From Streptomyces spiramyceticus (GTDB lineage: Bacteria > Actinomycetota > Actinomycetes > Streptomycetales > Streptomycetaceae), in contig NZ_JARBAX010000001.1 of NCBI RefSeq assembly GCF_028807635.1, forward strand, positions 3,831,501 through 3,895,500: a stretch of 64,000 bases of DNA. The letters run 5' to 3'. This document shows positions 52,275 to 64,000 of this stretch, in pieces. Numbering within the stretch: the stretch's first letter is position 1; each line of letters starts with the position of its first letter. A program made the position numbers and the translations under genes. Below the pieces are notes generated by a model. It ran no database searches and was not told where the DNA came from. It was given only the letters and a program-made list of their open reading frames with translations.

Positions 52275-52745
52275 ATGCCTCGTAAGGGCCCCGCCCCGAA
52301 GCGCCCGGTCATCATTGACCCGGTCTACAGCTCTCCTCTTGTGACGTCGTTGATCAACAAGATCCTCCTCGACGGCAAGCGTTCCACCGCCGAGCGGATC
52401 GTGTACGGCGCCATGGAAGGCCTCCGCGAGAAGACCGGCAACGACCCGGTCATCACGCTGAAGCGCGCGCTTGAGAACGTCAAGCCCTCGCTCGAGGTCA
52501 AGTCCCGCCGTGTCGGTGGCGCCACCTACCAGGTGCCGATCGAGGTCAAGCCCGGTCGTGCGGCCACCCTCGCGCTGCGCTGGGTTGTGGGTTACTCCCG
52601 CGCCCGCCGCGAGAAGACCATGACCGAGCGCCTCATGAACGAGCTGCTCGACGCCTCGAACGGTCTTGGCGCTGCTGTCAAGAAGCGTGAGGACACCCAC
52701 AAGATGGCCGAGTCCAACAAGGCCTTCGCGCACTACCGCTGGTAG
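52275..52745 (+). CDS. rpsG: 30S ribosomal protein S7
   Basis: 156 residues, 2 bases after rpsL. '[34 protein letters not shown]' and the C-terminal '[17 protein letters not shown]' are the family ends. Binds the 3' domain of 16S rRNA and nucleates assembly of the head. Confidence 0.98.
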   Translation: MPRKGPAPKRPVIIDPVYSSPLVTSLINKILLDGKRSTAERIVYGAMEGLREKTGNDPVITLKRALENVKPSLEVKSRRVGGATYQVPIEVKPGRAATLALRWVVGYSRARREKTMTERLMNELLDASNGLGAAVKKREDTHKMAESNKAFAHYRW

Positions 52746-52783
52746 TCGCTACCCACATCGAGACCGAGAGAAGATTGAGCCTT

Positions 52784-54913
<2,130 letters not shown>

Positions 54914-54947
54914 CTCTTCCGAGTCCACGCTTTAGGCTTGACACCGA

Positions 54948-54990
54948 CCGCCGGGGTTTTCCCCGCAACCCGTGAGGGAAACCCCGGCGG
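54948..54990 (+). terminator. fusA-tuf intergenic hairpin
   Basis: CCGCCGGGGTTTTCCC / GGGAAACCCCGGCGG with one bulge, no T-run. May be a partial terminator or RNA-processing site. A TTGACA at 54938-54943 just before it could be the -35 of a separate tuf promoter, but no -10 was convincing. Confidence 0.6.
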
Positions 54991-55061
54991 CCGGCATCCC
55001 AGCAAAGATCACCTGGCGCCGATGAAGTAAGGCGTACAGAACCACTCCCAGGAGGACCCCA

Positions 55062-56255
<1,194 letters not shown>

Positions 56256-56293
56256 TTTGGTGGCTTGACCTGGTAGCTCCTGTACGAGCACCA

Positions 56294-56343
56294 AGAAGGG
56301 CCCCGGCCCCGCCGTTCGCGGTGGAGCCGGGGCCCTTCTGTTG
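56294..56343 (+). terminator. str operon terminator
   Basis: A perfect 14-bp stem AGAAGGGCCCCGGC / GCCGGGGCCCTTCT followed by GTTGTTG. Confidence 0.85.
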
Positions 56344-56370
56344 TTGCGGTGGCGGTGGCGGTGGTTGCGG

Positions 56371-58458
56371 CTACGGCTTCCAGAGCCATGGCGTGGCGTC
56401 CGGGCCGAGGCCCACCACTGCCGGGCCCTCGGGGCCGAGGTGCAGCGTGGGGACCTCAAGGGATGCCGGCGCTCCCTTGCGCCGTATCAGGCGGCCGTCC
56501 GTCAGGAGCTGGACGCGGCCCTTGCGGTCGCGGCCCACCAGGACCGGGCCCTTCGGGGCCGTTACGGCGCCCACCGCCCCGTAACCGTTGAAGCGCAGCC
56601 GCACCGGGCTCGCGCCGCCCACCCGTGCCGTCGTCAGCCGCGCGGTCGCGGGGCCCCGGTACACGAGGTCGATGCCGCCGTCCGGCGCCGCGAGGGCCGT
56701 GGGGGAGCCGCCCGGCGTGGGCAGACCGGTCGCCGGGCGCGGTCCCACCGGCTTGCCGGGTGCGTCCTGCGTCCAGTGGTGGACGGTGTCGTGGCCCGCG
56801 GCGAAGACGTGGACGCGGCCATGGCCGTCCACCGCGGTGGCCAGGCCGTCCTGTATCTCGCCGCCGCCCAGATCACGCCAGCCGGCCCAGCGCCCCGCCG
56901 TGTCCCTGACCCGCGTACTGATGCCCTTGTCCGCGTTGCGTACGAACAGATGGACCCGGCCGTCGGGAGCCGCCACGGCGACGGGCGAGCCGATGCGGCG
57001 CCCCCGGTCCCGGCGCTTCTCCGGGTTGCCGAGGCCGGTCCAGGCGCTGAACTCCCCGTCAGAAGTTCGCTGTTCGAGCAGTACTATCTCGCGCGCATTG
57101 GCCGCGCCATGACCGCCGAGCGCGGCGAAACGCAGCCCGAATATGAGCTGCCTCCCGTCCCCCAGAGTGGCCGAGCCGAGCGCCGGTGCGAGCGGCCCGC
57201 CGCCCAGGTCGTCCGGTGCGCCCCACACGCCGCTGCCGCGCGCCGTCTCGCGCCAGCGTGCGACCCGCAGGCCCAGCACGCCGTACGCCGTCAGGCGCCC
57301 GTCGGTCCCGGAGGTGACGACCGGGCGTGCACCGGGGTAGCGGTAGTGGGTGGATCGGACCCAGCCCTTCCGGTTGGTGAGCGGGCGGTCGCCGCCGACG
57401 TTGTAGTCGCCGCAGCCCGCCGCGTTCCCGCACTCCCAGTCGGGTGCGCCGCCGTACGGGACGAGGTGCGAGGCCTTCTCCCTGAGCACGTCCCGCGGCA
57501 GATTCTTGGGCCAGTGGCGGTTGTAGTAGCCGCGGTACGACGTGGCGACGAAGCCGGGCACGTCACCGCGGTTCTCGGTGGCCTCGGCGACCCGGCGGAT
57601 CATCGCCGCCCAGGCGAAACAGCCGACAGCCGTGTGGTCGGCGTGGTCGGAGTACCCGGGCTGCTCGCTGTCGCGGCGCCGGGTGGCCTCGTCGCTGTGC
57701 TGGATGTCCGGGTCGGGATCGAGGGTCTGCACGACGGTGGGCCGGTACTCGGCCATCAGCCCCGCGAGTACGTCGATGAGCCCGTCGTACGTGTACGAAC
57801 CGGCCTTCTGCAGCGGCGAGTTGTCGGCCACGACGGTACGCAGCGACAGCCCCCTCGCCTCCCACAGACTGGGCAGTCCCATCCGCCCCCACGAGGTGTG
57901 CATGGCGAGGTTGAGGAAGATCAGCTCGACCCGGCGGTCACCGTTCGCGAGTGAGTTCAGCTCGGCCCTGCGGTCCCCGCGCAGCGTGGTGACGGACTTG
58001 TCCCACTCGGTGAAGCGGGGCAGTCCGAGGAGAGTGGCGTACGCCTGGCGCAGCCCCTGATGGCGGGCGGAGGAGTACGCCGTCCTGTCGGCGGCCTGGG
58101 GGCCCGCGCCGGGGATCCGGTTGACACCGTTGGCCTCGCCCGCGGTGACGTACACACAGACCAGCGGGACGCCGGAGTCCAGCGTCCGCTGGGTGTCCGG
58201 GTTCATGAAGTACAGGTCGTCGTCCGGGTGGGCGAGTATCTGCATGAGCAGCGCGTGCCGGGGCCCGGATATCTGCTTGCCCGGCAGCGGATCGGGCGCG
58301 GGGCCCTTACGGCGCGGGGCGGGGACCGAGCAGGCGCTCACGGCGAGGCCCGCCGTGACGGCGGCGGCGGAGGCGACGAGGGTGCGCCTGGTGGGCCCGG
58401 ACGCGGTGGCGCCCTCAGGGCAGGCAGGGGCAGGTCCCCGTTCGGCGGTACTGGCCAC
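56371..58458 (-). CDS. PIG-L family deacetylase lipoprotein with C-terminal repeat domain
   Basis: 695 residues from GTG 58458, with GGGGAG upstream. The N-terminus has a twin-Arg then '[11 protein letters not shown]' (lipobox, Cys about residue 43), so it is exported and probably lipidated. Residues about 70-290 are the PIG-L (LmbE) deacetylase: '[20 protein letters not shown]' (AHPDDD zinc motif) and '[12 protein letters not shown]' (HxxH). Residues about 370-695 show repeated short beta-blade units ('[16 protein letters not shown]', '[13 protein letters not shown]', '[12 protein letters not shown]', '[10 protein letters not shown]'), like a PLL-type beta-propeller. It may act on N-acetylated sugars of the envelope; substrate unknown. 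Confidence 0.88.
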   Translation of the reverse strand: MASTAERGPAPACPEGATASGPTRRTLVASAAAVTAGLAVSACSVPAPRRKGPAPDPLPGKQISGPRHALLMQILAHPDDDLYFMNPDTQRTLDSGVPLVCVYVTAGEANGVNRIPGAGPQAADRTAYSSARHQGLRQAYATLLGLPRFTEWDKSVTTLRGDRRAELNSLANGDRRVELIFLNLAMHTSWGRMGLPSLWEARGLSLRTVVADNSPLQKAGSYTYDGLIDVLAGLMAEYRPTVVQTLDPDPDIQHSDEATRRRDSEQPGYSDHADHTAVGCFAWAAMIRRVAEATENRGDVPGFVATSYRGYYNRHWPKNLPRDVLREKASHLVPYGGAPDWECGNAAGCGDYNVGGDRPLTNRKGWVRSTHYRYPGARPVVTSGTDGRLTAYGVLGLRVARWRETARGSGVWGAPDDLGGGPLAPALGSATLGDGRQLIFGLRFAALGGHGAANAREIVLLEQRTSDGEFSAWTGLGNPEKRRDRGRRIGSPVAVAAPDGRVHLFVRNADKGISTRVRDTAGRWAGWRDLGGGEIQDGLATAVDGHGRVHVFAAGHDTVHHWTQDAPGKPVGPRPATGLPTPGGSPTALAAPDGGIDLVYRGPATARLTTARVGGASPVRLRFNGYGAVGAVTAPKGPVLVGRDRKGRVQLLTDGRLIRRKGAPASLEVPTLHLGPEGPAVVGLGPDATPWLWKP

Positions 58459-58591
58459 GCGTGCTGCTCCCCGTCCACTTCCCCCGCAGCGGGCGGTGCT
58501 TCGCGCTGCGCTCTGTGAAGGGGGACGGGGATTCGGTGACCGGGGTTGCCTCTACGCGGTGGCGTGTGCGTGGGCCTTTGCCAGGCGTGGC

Positions 58592-59179
58592 CTACGGGTA
58601 ACGGGGCAGCTGCTCCGTCGAGATCGTCCACTCGCCGATCGTGACGTCCTCGCCGTAGAGGAAGTCCTTCCGGGTCGCGTACCGGGGACCGTTCGGGGTG
58701 GGGTGGATCTCGGTGAGCACCGCTCCCGCGCCCGTACGGGGATCGAAGATCGCGTATACGGGAATCCCGAGGAGCGGATAGTCCCGCGTCTTGCCCACCC
58801 AGTCGTTGTCCGGGTTGGACCGGGACACGACCTCGATGGCGGCGATCAGGGTGCGCGGATCGAAGGCTCCCTCGACTTCCATGTCCGCTTCGGCAATAAC
58901 CATCACGTCCGGGTGACGCATGATGCCCTCGGCCTGGTCTTCCACGTCGGGAGTCCCCGTGTGGGCCACCAGGTCTTCCGGCATCACCTTCTCAAGGCGC
59001 TTCCGGACGCGCAGCGTGGTCAGCTCGTGGGGGCCGACGGGCGCCATCATGTCGTGAACGATCCCTTCCTTGGTGATCTCGAATTTGCCGGGAAGGGTGT
59101 CGTCCATGGACTGAACGAACTCCCGCATCGCCCCGTAGTGGGAGGCGTCCCGCCGCGCGTCGTCCGGGGCGATGGTCAT
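58592..59179 (-). CDS. Uma2-family (DUF820) putative endonuclease
   Basis: 195 residues from ATG 59179, with GAGGAG upstream. The fold is the PD-(D/E)xK nuclease type: 'FEITKEGIVHDMMAPVGPHE', 'IMRHPDVMVIAEADME' (Asp) and 'RTLIAAIEVVSRSNPDNDWVGKTRDYPLLGIPVYAIFDPRTG' (E...K), read in consecutive parts. Such genes are numerous in Streptomyces; role unknown. It follows the HTH gene in the same direction (52-base gap). Confidence 0.88.
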   Translation of the reverse strand: MTIAPDDARRDASHYGAMREFVQSMDDTLPGKFEITKEGIVHDMMAPVGPHELTTLRVRKRLEKVMPEDLVAHTGTPDVEDQAEGIMRHPDVMVIAEADMEVEGAFDPRTLIAAIEVVSRSNPDNDWVGKTRDYPLLGIPVYAIFDPRTGAGAVLTEIHPTPNGPRYATRKDFLYGEDVTIGEWTISTEQLPRYP

Positions 59180-59231
59180 GGCACTCGCTCCTCGTCGTCT
59201 GTGCCCAGGGGCAGGGATCGTCGCTTTCATG

Positions 59232-60245
59232 CTAGGCGGCCCCCGTAAGGCCCGGGCGGCAGTCGCGGCAGCGGCCCGGTTCGGGCGCGCGGAAGGCGCG
59301 GTCGCAGCCCTCGCAGGTCTGGAACGGGTCCGGCCGTACCACCTTTGGTGCGGGCGGCAGGGGTGGCGGCATCCGCGCGGTGAGGCGGTGTGCGAGCAGG
59401 GCCGCGGGGTGGCGTGGCGGCTCGGGAAGATTCGCGGTCATGGCGGCGCGTACGGCGTCGGGAGCGGCCCCGAGTTCCAGCCACGCGGCGACGGCGGGCG
59501 CGAGCCGCTGCACGTCCCGCTCGGCCAGCAGCAGACGCGGGTCGTCCCGGCGCAGGTCCGCGAGGAGCGCGGCGGCGACGCGGTGGCGCGCCGGGTCCTG
59601 GGTGCGGGGCTCGGGGAGGGGCGGGGGGACGCGTCGGGGTTGCGGGGCGGGTTCCGGTGCGGGTACGGGATCCGATGCCGATGCCGATGCCGATGCCGAT
59701 GCCGATGCCGATGCCGGTTCGGGGGCGGGGGCCGGTGTGGGCTTCGGTGCCGGCTCGGGTGTTTGCGGCGGGGGTACGTCGGCGGGGGCGGGCCGGGGCG
59801 GGGATGCCTTCGGGTGCGGGACCGGGGCTGGGGGTGCGGGCCGCTGCGGCTTGGGCTCTGCGGCGCGGGCGGGGCGGCTCGGCTCCGGCTGGTTGTACGA
59901 CACCGTGTGCGTGACGATCCGGCCGTTCGGCAGCCGCTCCCGGGTGCGCTCCAGGTAGCCGTACGCCTCCAGCTCGCGCAGGGCGGCGGCGATGCGTGCC
60001 TCGCTCTCCGGGAAGCGGTCCGAGAGGCACTTGATGCCGATACGGGCCCCGGCGGGCAGCGACTGGATGTGCGCGGCGAGCCCGATCGCGACGAGCGTCA
60101 GTTCGCGGTGCTGGGTGAGGTGATTGCCGACGACCGTGTAGCGGCTGGTGTGCCGGGTGTTGGCGTGTACGACGCCGGAACGGGCGGCGGCCCGGGGAAC
60201 GCCGGACGAGGCGCGCGAGGGCGCGCTAAGGTGCTGGGGAGCCAT
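59232..60245 (-). CDS. Helix-turn-helix protein with (Ala-Ser) tract and C-terminal zinc ribbon
   Basis: 337 residues from ATG 60245. About residues 40-120 form a winged helix-turn-helix ('RELTLVAIGLAAHIQSLP', 'RIGIKCLSDRFPESEARIAAALRELEAYGYLER'). A Pro/Ala-rich stretch follows with 'ASASASASASAS' encoded by a GATGCC repeat. The C-terminus carries 'CEGCDRAFRAPEPGRCRDC', two CxxC pairs that could bind zinc. Similar proteins are annotated as helix-turn-helix regulators in Streptomyces. Function unknown. Confidence 0.85.
   Translation of the reverse strand: MAPQHLSAPSRASSGVPRAAARSGVVHANTRHTSRYTVVGNHLTQHRELTLVAIGLAAHIQSLPAGARIGIKCLSDRFPESEARIAAALRELEAYGYLERTRERLPNGRIVTHTVSYNQPEPSRPARAAEPKPQRPAPPAPVPHPKASPPRPAPADVPPPQTPEPAPKPTPAPAPEPASASASASASASASDPVPAPEPAPQPRRVPPPLPEPRTQDPARHRVAAALLADLRRDDPRLLLAERDVQRLAPAVAAWLELGAAPDAVRAAMTANLPEPPRHPAALLAHRLTARMPPPLPPAPKVVRPDPFQTCEGCDRAFRAPEPGRCRDCRPGLTGAA
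59674..59715. repeat. Hexanucleotide repeat (GATGCC)x7 inside a coding region
   Basis: Seven perfect GATGCC units; on the minus strand they encode alternating Ala and Ser. Six-base units keep the frame, so length can vary without breaking the gene. Confidence 0.9.
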
Positions 60246-60464
60246 CGGGAAGCCCTTACTTCCTCGGTGGTCAGGCCCTCGTTCGGGATTGGCGTCCCGG
60301 CCGGGGGCCGTCACATGTCTGTGCTTGTCGGGCCGAGCATATGCCCGGCAACCGGCCGAAAATCCAGCCCAGTTGGCGAACGCCACCCGTGTGGGTGACG
60401 GGGAGGCTGGTGGGGTTGGGAGGGGTTTTTGCACTCCGGGATTGAAAGTCTCTGATGTCGTGCC

Positions 60465-60496
60465 GTACCGCGATGCGGCTCACCGCATCGCGGTAC
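60465..60496. terminator. Perfect 14-bp palindromic hairpin
   Basis: GTACCGCGATGCGG / CCGCATCGCGGTAC, loop CTCA. On the minus strand it lies 14 bases past the stop of the ATP-binding remnant and is probably that gene's surviving terminator. Confidence 0.65.
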
Positions 60497-60509
60497 ACCG
60501 CGACCCGGT

Positions 60510-60655
60510 TCAGAGCGCGATCTCGGCCCACACCGTCTTGCAGGGCGACGGGCCCGATGTGACGCCCCAGCGGTCGGCGAGCGCCGCGACGAGCAGCAGC
60601 CCGCGTCCCGACTCCCCGCCGCCGGGCAGCTGTGCGGCCGGGAGCCGGTCGCCGC
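60510..60655 (-). pseudogene. C-terminal remnant of an ATP-binding (RsbW-like HATPase) protein
   Basis: The last about 45 residues of the minus-strand frame, 'ESGRGLLLVAALADRWGVTS' then 'GPSPCKTVWAEIAL', are the typical end of Streptomyces ATP-binding anti-sigma-like proteins. The upstream 2/3 of the domain is missing; the frame runs on into unrelated sequence. Confidence 0.65.
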
Positions 60656-60830
60656 CGAGCAGGAGTGGTCGAAGAGCAGCTACAGCGCCAGCGCCAGCAA
60701 CGACTGCGTCGAGATCGCCACCGGCTGCGGAACCGTCCACGTCCGCGACTCCAAGAACGTCCACGGCCCCCAGCTCGGGTTCACCCCCGGCGCCTGGGGT
60801 GACTTCGTAACGTACGCATCCGGGCACTGA
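60656..60830 (+). pseudogene. DUF397 gene fragment without start
   Basis: The frame 'EWSKSSYSASASNDCVEIAT' then 'GCGTVHVRDSKNVHGPQLGF' and 'TPGAWGDFVTYASGH' is a nearly complete DUF397 domain, but no start codon or ribosome site precedes it. It abuts the ATP-binding remnant, so the HTH gene usually between them is deleted. Confidence 0.7.
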
Positions 60831-61281
60831 GCGCAAGAACCTGAACGGGGGCTGCGAGCCCGCGCTTGACGCGATGGCCCCGGGGGGTAAGATCCTGCGC
60901 CCCGATTGGCCAGTGACGTGCCCGGTATGGCAGACTGTCGGGGTTGCTCGGTTGAGTGCCGATGCTGCGCGCCTCCCGCCGGGAGGACCGGAAGCGAGTC
61001 CCACAGTACTCGTCGCCCAATCTGCCCTCTGGGCAGCGCTGGGGCGGACGTACGGGAATCTTCCGGGAAGCGTCAGTGCGGTGCCGGCCAGGCACCCGGT
61101 GGGTGTTCTCCCCCGGCTTGCGGTCGCGGACCGCATCCCCTGTTAAAGGGAAAACCTTCGGGATTTCTTGCTGGCGGGGATGCGACACGCCCGACCGCGT
61201 GGGTCGGAGCAGAGCGGTGCTTTTCGAGGCAACCCCCTCGGGTTCCAGAGCGTTACGAGAGAACAGGACTACTAGGTAGCC
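60831..61281 (+). other. rpsJ upstream and leader region (no gene)
   Basis: 451 bases with no gene. A promoter-like 'TATGGCAGACTGT' is near 60928. The conserved leader hairpin is at 61184-61209. A T/A-rich AAAGGGAAAACC is near 61146. No clear AGGAGG precedes the rpsJ ATG. Confidence 0.6.
61184..61209 (+). promoter_or_regulatory. Conserved leader hairpin, rpsJ copy
   Basis: GACAC, then G, then CCCGACC-GCGTG-GGTCGG and AG: the same 26-base block as in the rpsL leader (51825-51850), one base different. It lies 72 bases before the rpsJ start. Confidence 0.65.
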
Positions 61282-61590
61282 ATGGCGGGACAGAAGATCC
61301 GCATCCGGCTCAAGGCCTACGACCACGAGGTCATCGACTCTTCGGCGAAGAAGATCGTCGAGACGGTGACTCGCACTGGTGCGTCGGTCGCAGGCCCGGT
61401 GCCGCTGCCCACAGAGAAGAACGTGTACTGCGTCATCAAGTCGCCGCACAAGTACAAGGATTCTCGCGAGCACTTCGAGATGCGCACGCACAAGCGCCTC
61501 ATCGACATCCTCGACCCCACGCCCAAGACCGTTGACTCGTTGATGCGCCTGGACCTTCCGGCCGGCGTTGACATCGAGATCAAGCTCTGA
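61282..61590 (+). CDS. rpsJ: 30S ribosomal protein S10
   Basis: 102 residues. '[32 protein letters not shown]' and '[28 protein letters not shown]' (in parts) are the family core. It is also the NusE transcription factor partner of NusB. First gene of the S10 operon. Confidence 0.98.
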   Translation: MAGQKIRIRLKAYDHEVIDSSAKKIVETVTRTGASVAGPVPLPTEKNVYCVIKSPHKYKDSREHFEMRTHKRLIDILDPTPKTVDSLMRLDLPAGVDIEIKL

Positions 61591-61601
61591 GAGGCGCGGA
61601 G

Positions 61602-62246
61602 ATGGCTAAGCAGATTAAGGGCATCCTGGGCGAGAAGCTCGGCATGACCCAGGTCTGGGACGAGAACAACCGGGTTGTCCCGGTGACCGTCGTCAAGGCC
61701 GGGCCTAATGTCGTGACCCAGGTCCGCACGAATGACTCCGACGGCTACGAGTCGGTCCAGATCGCCTTCGGCGAGATCGACCCTCGCAAGGTGAACAAGC
61801 CCCTCAAGGGCCACTTCGCCAAGGCCGACGTGACCCCGCGCCGCCACCTGGTGGAGCTCCGTACCTCCGACGCCAGCGAGTACACGCTCGGCCAGGAGAT
61901 CACTGCCGAGGTGTTCGAGTCCGGCGTCAAGGTTGACGTCACGGGCAAGAGCAAGGGCAAGGGCTTCGCCGGTGTCATGAAGCGTCACAACTTCGCCGGT
62001 GGCAAGGCTTCCCACGGTGCCCACCGCGTGCACCGCAAGCCCGGTTCCATCGGTGGCTGTGCCACCCCCGGCCGTGTCTTCAAGGGCATGCGCATGGCGG
62101 GTCGTATGGGCAACGAGCGGGTCACCACCCAGAACCTGACCGTCCACGCCGTTGACGCCGAGAAGGGTCTGCTGCTCATCAAGGGCGCCGTCCCCGGCCC
62201 CAACGGTGGCCTCGTCCTGGTCCGTACCGCGGCCAAGGGGGTTTGA
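61602..62246 (+). CDS. rplC: 50S ribosomal protein L3
   Basis: 214 residues, 11 bases after rpsJ. '[21 protein letters not shown]' and '[20 protein letters not shown]' are the signature; the latter loop reaches the peptidyl-transferase centre. Confidence 0.97.
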   Translation: MAKQIKGILGEKLGMTQVWDENNRVVPVTVVKAGPNVVTQVRTNDSDGYESVQIAFGEIDPRKVNKPLKGHFAKADVTPRRHLVELRTSDASEYTLGQEITAEVFESGVKVDVTGKSKGKGFAGVMKRHNFAGGKASHGAHRVHRKPGSIGGCATPGRVFKGMRMAGRMGNERVTTQNLTVHAVDAEKGLLLIKGAVPGPNGGLVLVRTAAKGV

Positions 62247-62253
62247 GGAACCG

Positions 62254-62910
62254 ATGAGCACCATTGACATCCTTACGCCGGCAGGCGACAAGGCCGGTAC
62301 CGTCGAGCTCCCCGCGGAGATCTTCGATGCCAAGGTCAGCATTCCGCTGATCCACCAGGTCGTTGTCGCACAGCTGGCTGCTGCCCGTCAGGGCACGCAC
62401 AAGACCAAGCGTCGCGGCGAAGTCCGTGGTGGCGGCAGGAAGCCCTACCGCCAGAAGGGCACCGGCCGCGCCCGTCAGGGTTCGACCCGCGCCCCGCAGT
62501 TCGCAGGCGGTGGCGTCGTCCACGGCCCGCAGCCGCGTGACTACTCGCAGCGCACGCCCAAGAAGATGAAGGCCGCCGCTCTGCGTGGCGCCCTCACCGA
62601 CCGGGCCCGTAACGCTCGCATCCACGTCGTCTCCGACGTGGTCGAGGGTGCGGTTGTGTCCACGAAGGCCGCGAAGAACCTGCTGGGCAAGGTCAGCGAG
62701 CGCAAGCACGTGCTCCTGGTCGCCGAGCGTTCGGACGAGGCCGCGTGGCTGTCCGCCCGCAACCTGCCCCAGGTGCACCTCCTGGAGCCGGGCCAGCTGA
62801 ACACGTACGACGTGCTCGTCTCCGACGACGTGGTCTTCACCAAGGCCGCTTTCGAGTCTTTCGTGTCTGGCCCCACCAAGGCCGATGAGACCGAAGGGAG
62901 CGACGTCTGA
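62254..62910 (+). CDS. rplD: 50S ribosomal protein L4
   Basis: 218 residues from ATG 62254. The exit-tunnel loop '[20 protein letters not shown]' and '[20 protein letters not shown]' are intact (macrolide-contacting region, wild-type look). One-base overlap with rplW. Confidence 0.97.
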   Translation: MSTIDILTPAGDKAGTVELPAEIFDAKVSIPLIHQVVVAQLAAARQGTHKTKRRGEVRGGGRKPYRQKGTGRARQGSTRAPQFAGGGVVHGPQPRDYSQRTPKKMKAAALRGALTDRARNARIHVVSDVVEGAVVSTKAAKNLLGKVSERKHVLLVAERSDEAAWLSARNLPQVHLLEPGQLNTYDVLVSDDVVFTKAAFESFVSGPTKADETEGSDV

Positions 62911-63233
62911 TGGCTGAGGCGACCGTAACCAGCAAGACCTTCACGGACCCGCGTGACGTCCTCGTCAAGCCGGTTGTTTCCGAGAAGAGCTACGCGCTGC
63001 TCGACGAGAACAAGTACACGTTCATCGTCGCGCCCGGCTCCAACAAGACCCAGATCAAGCAGGCCGTGGAAGCGGTCTTCTCGGTCAAGGTCACCGGGGT
63101 CAACACGATCAACCGGCAGGGTAAGCGCAAGCGGACCAAGACCGGTTTCGGCAAGCGTGCCAACACCAAGCGCGCCATCGTGACCCTCGCCGAGGGCAAC
63201 CGTATCGACATCTTCGGCGGCCCGGTCTCCTAG
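62910..63233 (+). CDS. rplW: 50S ribosomal protein L23
   Basis: 107 residues from ATG 62910 (TGATG overlap). '[24 protein letters not shown]' and '[17 protein letters not shown]'-like basic loop ('[11 protein letters not shown]') fit the family. Docking site for trigger factor and SRP at the exit tunnel. Confidence 0.97.
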   Translation: MAEATVTSKTFTDPRDVLVKPVVSEKSYALLDENKYTFIVAPGSNKTQIKQAVEAVFSVKVTGVNTINRQGKRKRTKTGFGKRANTKRAIVTLAEGNRIDIFGGPVS

Positions 63234-63272
63234 CGGAGTCCGAGTCGTCCGGAATCGGACGAGGACTGAGAA

Positions 63273-64000
63273 ATGGGTATCCGCAAGTACAAGCCGACGA
63301 CCCCGGGCCGTCGTGGCTCCAGCGTCGCCGACTTTGTCGAGATCACGCGGTCCACGCCGGAGAAGTCGCTGGTCCGCCCGCTGCACAGCAAGGGCGGCCG
63401 TAACAACGCCGGTCGTGTGACCGTTCGCCACCAGGGCGGTGGCCACAAGCGCGCCTACCGAGTGATCGACTTCCGTCGTCACGACAAGGACGGCGTGCCG
63501 GCCAAGGTCGCGCACATCGAGTACGACCCGAACCGCACCGCGCGCATCGCGCTCCTGCACTACGCAGACGGCGAGAAGCGCTACATCATCGCACCGCGTG
63601 GGCTCACGCAGGGTGACCGGATTGAGAACGGCCCTGGCGCCGACATCAAGCCCGGCAACAACCTGGCGCTGCGCAACATCCCGGTCGGTACGACCATCCA
63701 CGCCATCGAGCTGCGGCCCGGCGGCGGCGCGAAGTTCGCCCGTTCCGCGGGTGCCTCCGTGCAGCTGCTGGCGAAGGAGGGCACGATGGCCCACCTTCGT
63801 ATGCCGTCCGGTGAAATCCGGCTGGTCGACGCCCGCTGCCGCGCCACGATTGGCGAGGTCGGCAACGCCGAGCAGTCGAACATCAACTGGGGCAAGGCCG
63901 GCCGTATGCGCTGGAAGGGCGTACGCCCGACCGTCCGCGGTGTCGCGATGAACCCGGTTGACCACCCGCACGGTGGTGGTGAGGGCAAGACCTCCGGTGG
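63273..64000 (+). CDS. rplB: 50S ribosomal protein L2, 3' end outside window
   Basis: From ATG 63273 the frame runs off the window: 242 codons of about 278 are visible. It begins '[20 protein letters not shown]' and includes '[16 protein letters not shown]' and '[20 protein letters not shown]', the last holding the conserved His of the peptidyl-transferase region. Preceded by GAGGACTGAG. Confidence 0.97.
   Translation, partial: MGIRKYKPTTPGRRGSSVADFVEITRSTPEKSLVRPLHSKGGRNNAGRVTVRHQGGGHKRAYRVIDFRRHDKDGVPAKVAHIEYDPNRTARIALLHYADGEKRYIIAPRGLTQGDRIENGPGADIKPGNNLALRNIPVGTTIHAIELRPGGGAKFARSAGASVQLLAKEGTMAHLRMPSGEIRLVDARCRATIGEVGNAEQSNINWGKAGRMRWKGVRPTVRGVAMNPVDHPHGGGEGKTSG

Noticed and set aside
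60246-60830. Single new gene on the plus strand (220-residue frame from 60148)
   Set aside because: The DUF397-like residues lie in another frame; this frame has Ser/Pro/Arg shadow composition.

Overview
The window is high-GC actinobacterial chromosome, almost certainly Streptomyces. The evidence is codon use with G/C third positions, many GTG/TTG starts, stop/start-overlapping operons, and a gene order that follows the conserved core of Streptomyces chromosomes (korAB, two-component genes, a second nuo set, htpX, yajQ, tRNA-Tyr, tRNA-Thr/Met, rpmG, murB, aspC, tRNA-Trp, secE-nusG, rplKA, rplJL, rpoBC, rpsL-rpsG-fusA-tuf, S10 operon). The genus call rests on this pattern recognition, not on a search.

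Layout. 1-6 kb: a lipoprotein cut by the window edge, a secreted M28 aminopeptidase, a small exported protein, a divergent VOC / CGNR pair with a symmetric promoter, an SRPBCC protein and a RarD-type permease. 6-13 kb (minus strand): korBA (2-oxoacid:ferredoxin oxidoreductase), one LuxR-type response regulator and two paralogous histidine kinases. 13.2-23 kb (plus strand): ten tightly overlapping nuo genes (A,B,C,H,I,J,K,L,M,N) with no D, E, F or G, followed by a HtpX-like protease and a YccF protein. 24-30 kb: an APC permease, an ogt-alkB alkylation-repair pair, yajQ, tRNA-Tyr, an NAD(P)-binding protein and an amidohydrolase-like protein. 30-39 kb: tRNA-Thr, tRNA-Met, rpmG, two MaoC-type dehydratase genes resembling mycobacterial hadA-hadB, a TetR-MFS pair with matching operators, murB, an oxidoreductase/TetR divergent pair, a MITE-like element, an adenosine deaminase, an aminotransferase and tRNA-Trp. 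39-56 kb: the secE-nusG-rplKA-rplJL-rpoBC-rpsLG-fusA-tuf block with its leaders and terminators. 56-61 kb: an accessory insert (PIG-L deacetylase with a repeat-rich C-terminal half, Uma2 nuclease, HTH/low-complexity protein, and the fused remains of an ATP-binding/DUF397 locus). 61.3 kb to the end: rpsJ-rplC-rplD-rplW-rplB, the last gene cut by the window.

How the parts may work together. korAB makes reduced ferredoxin, and the partial nuo set next to it lacks the NADH-oxidising module, so ferredoxin input into a complex-I-like pump is an attractive but unproven reading. NuoD would have to come from elsewhere in the genome.

The most distinctive non-coding signals are: a near-identical 26-base hairpin element in the leaders of both rpsL and rpsJ; a CTAG-flanked palindromic element placed exactly on the shared stop codons of two convergent genes; a related 44-base repeat inside the nuoM reading frame; paired TetR operators; and a symmetric bidirectional promoter with overlapping -10 boxes.
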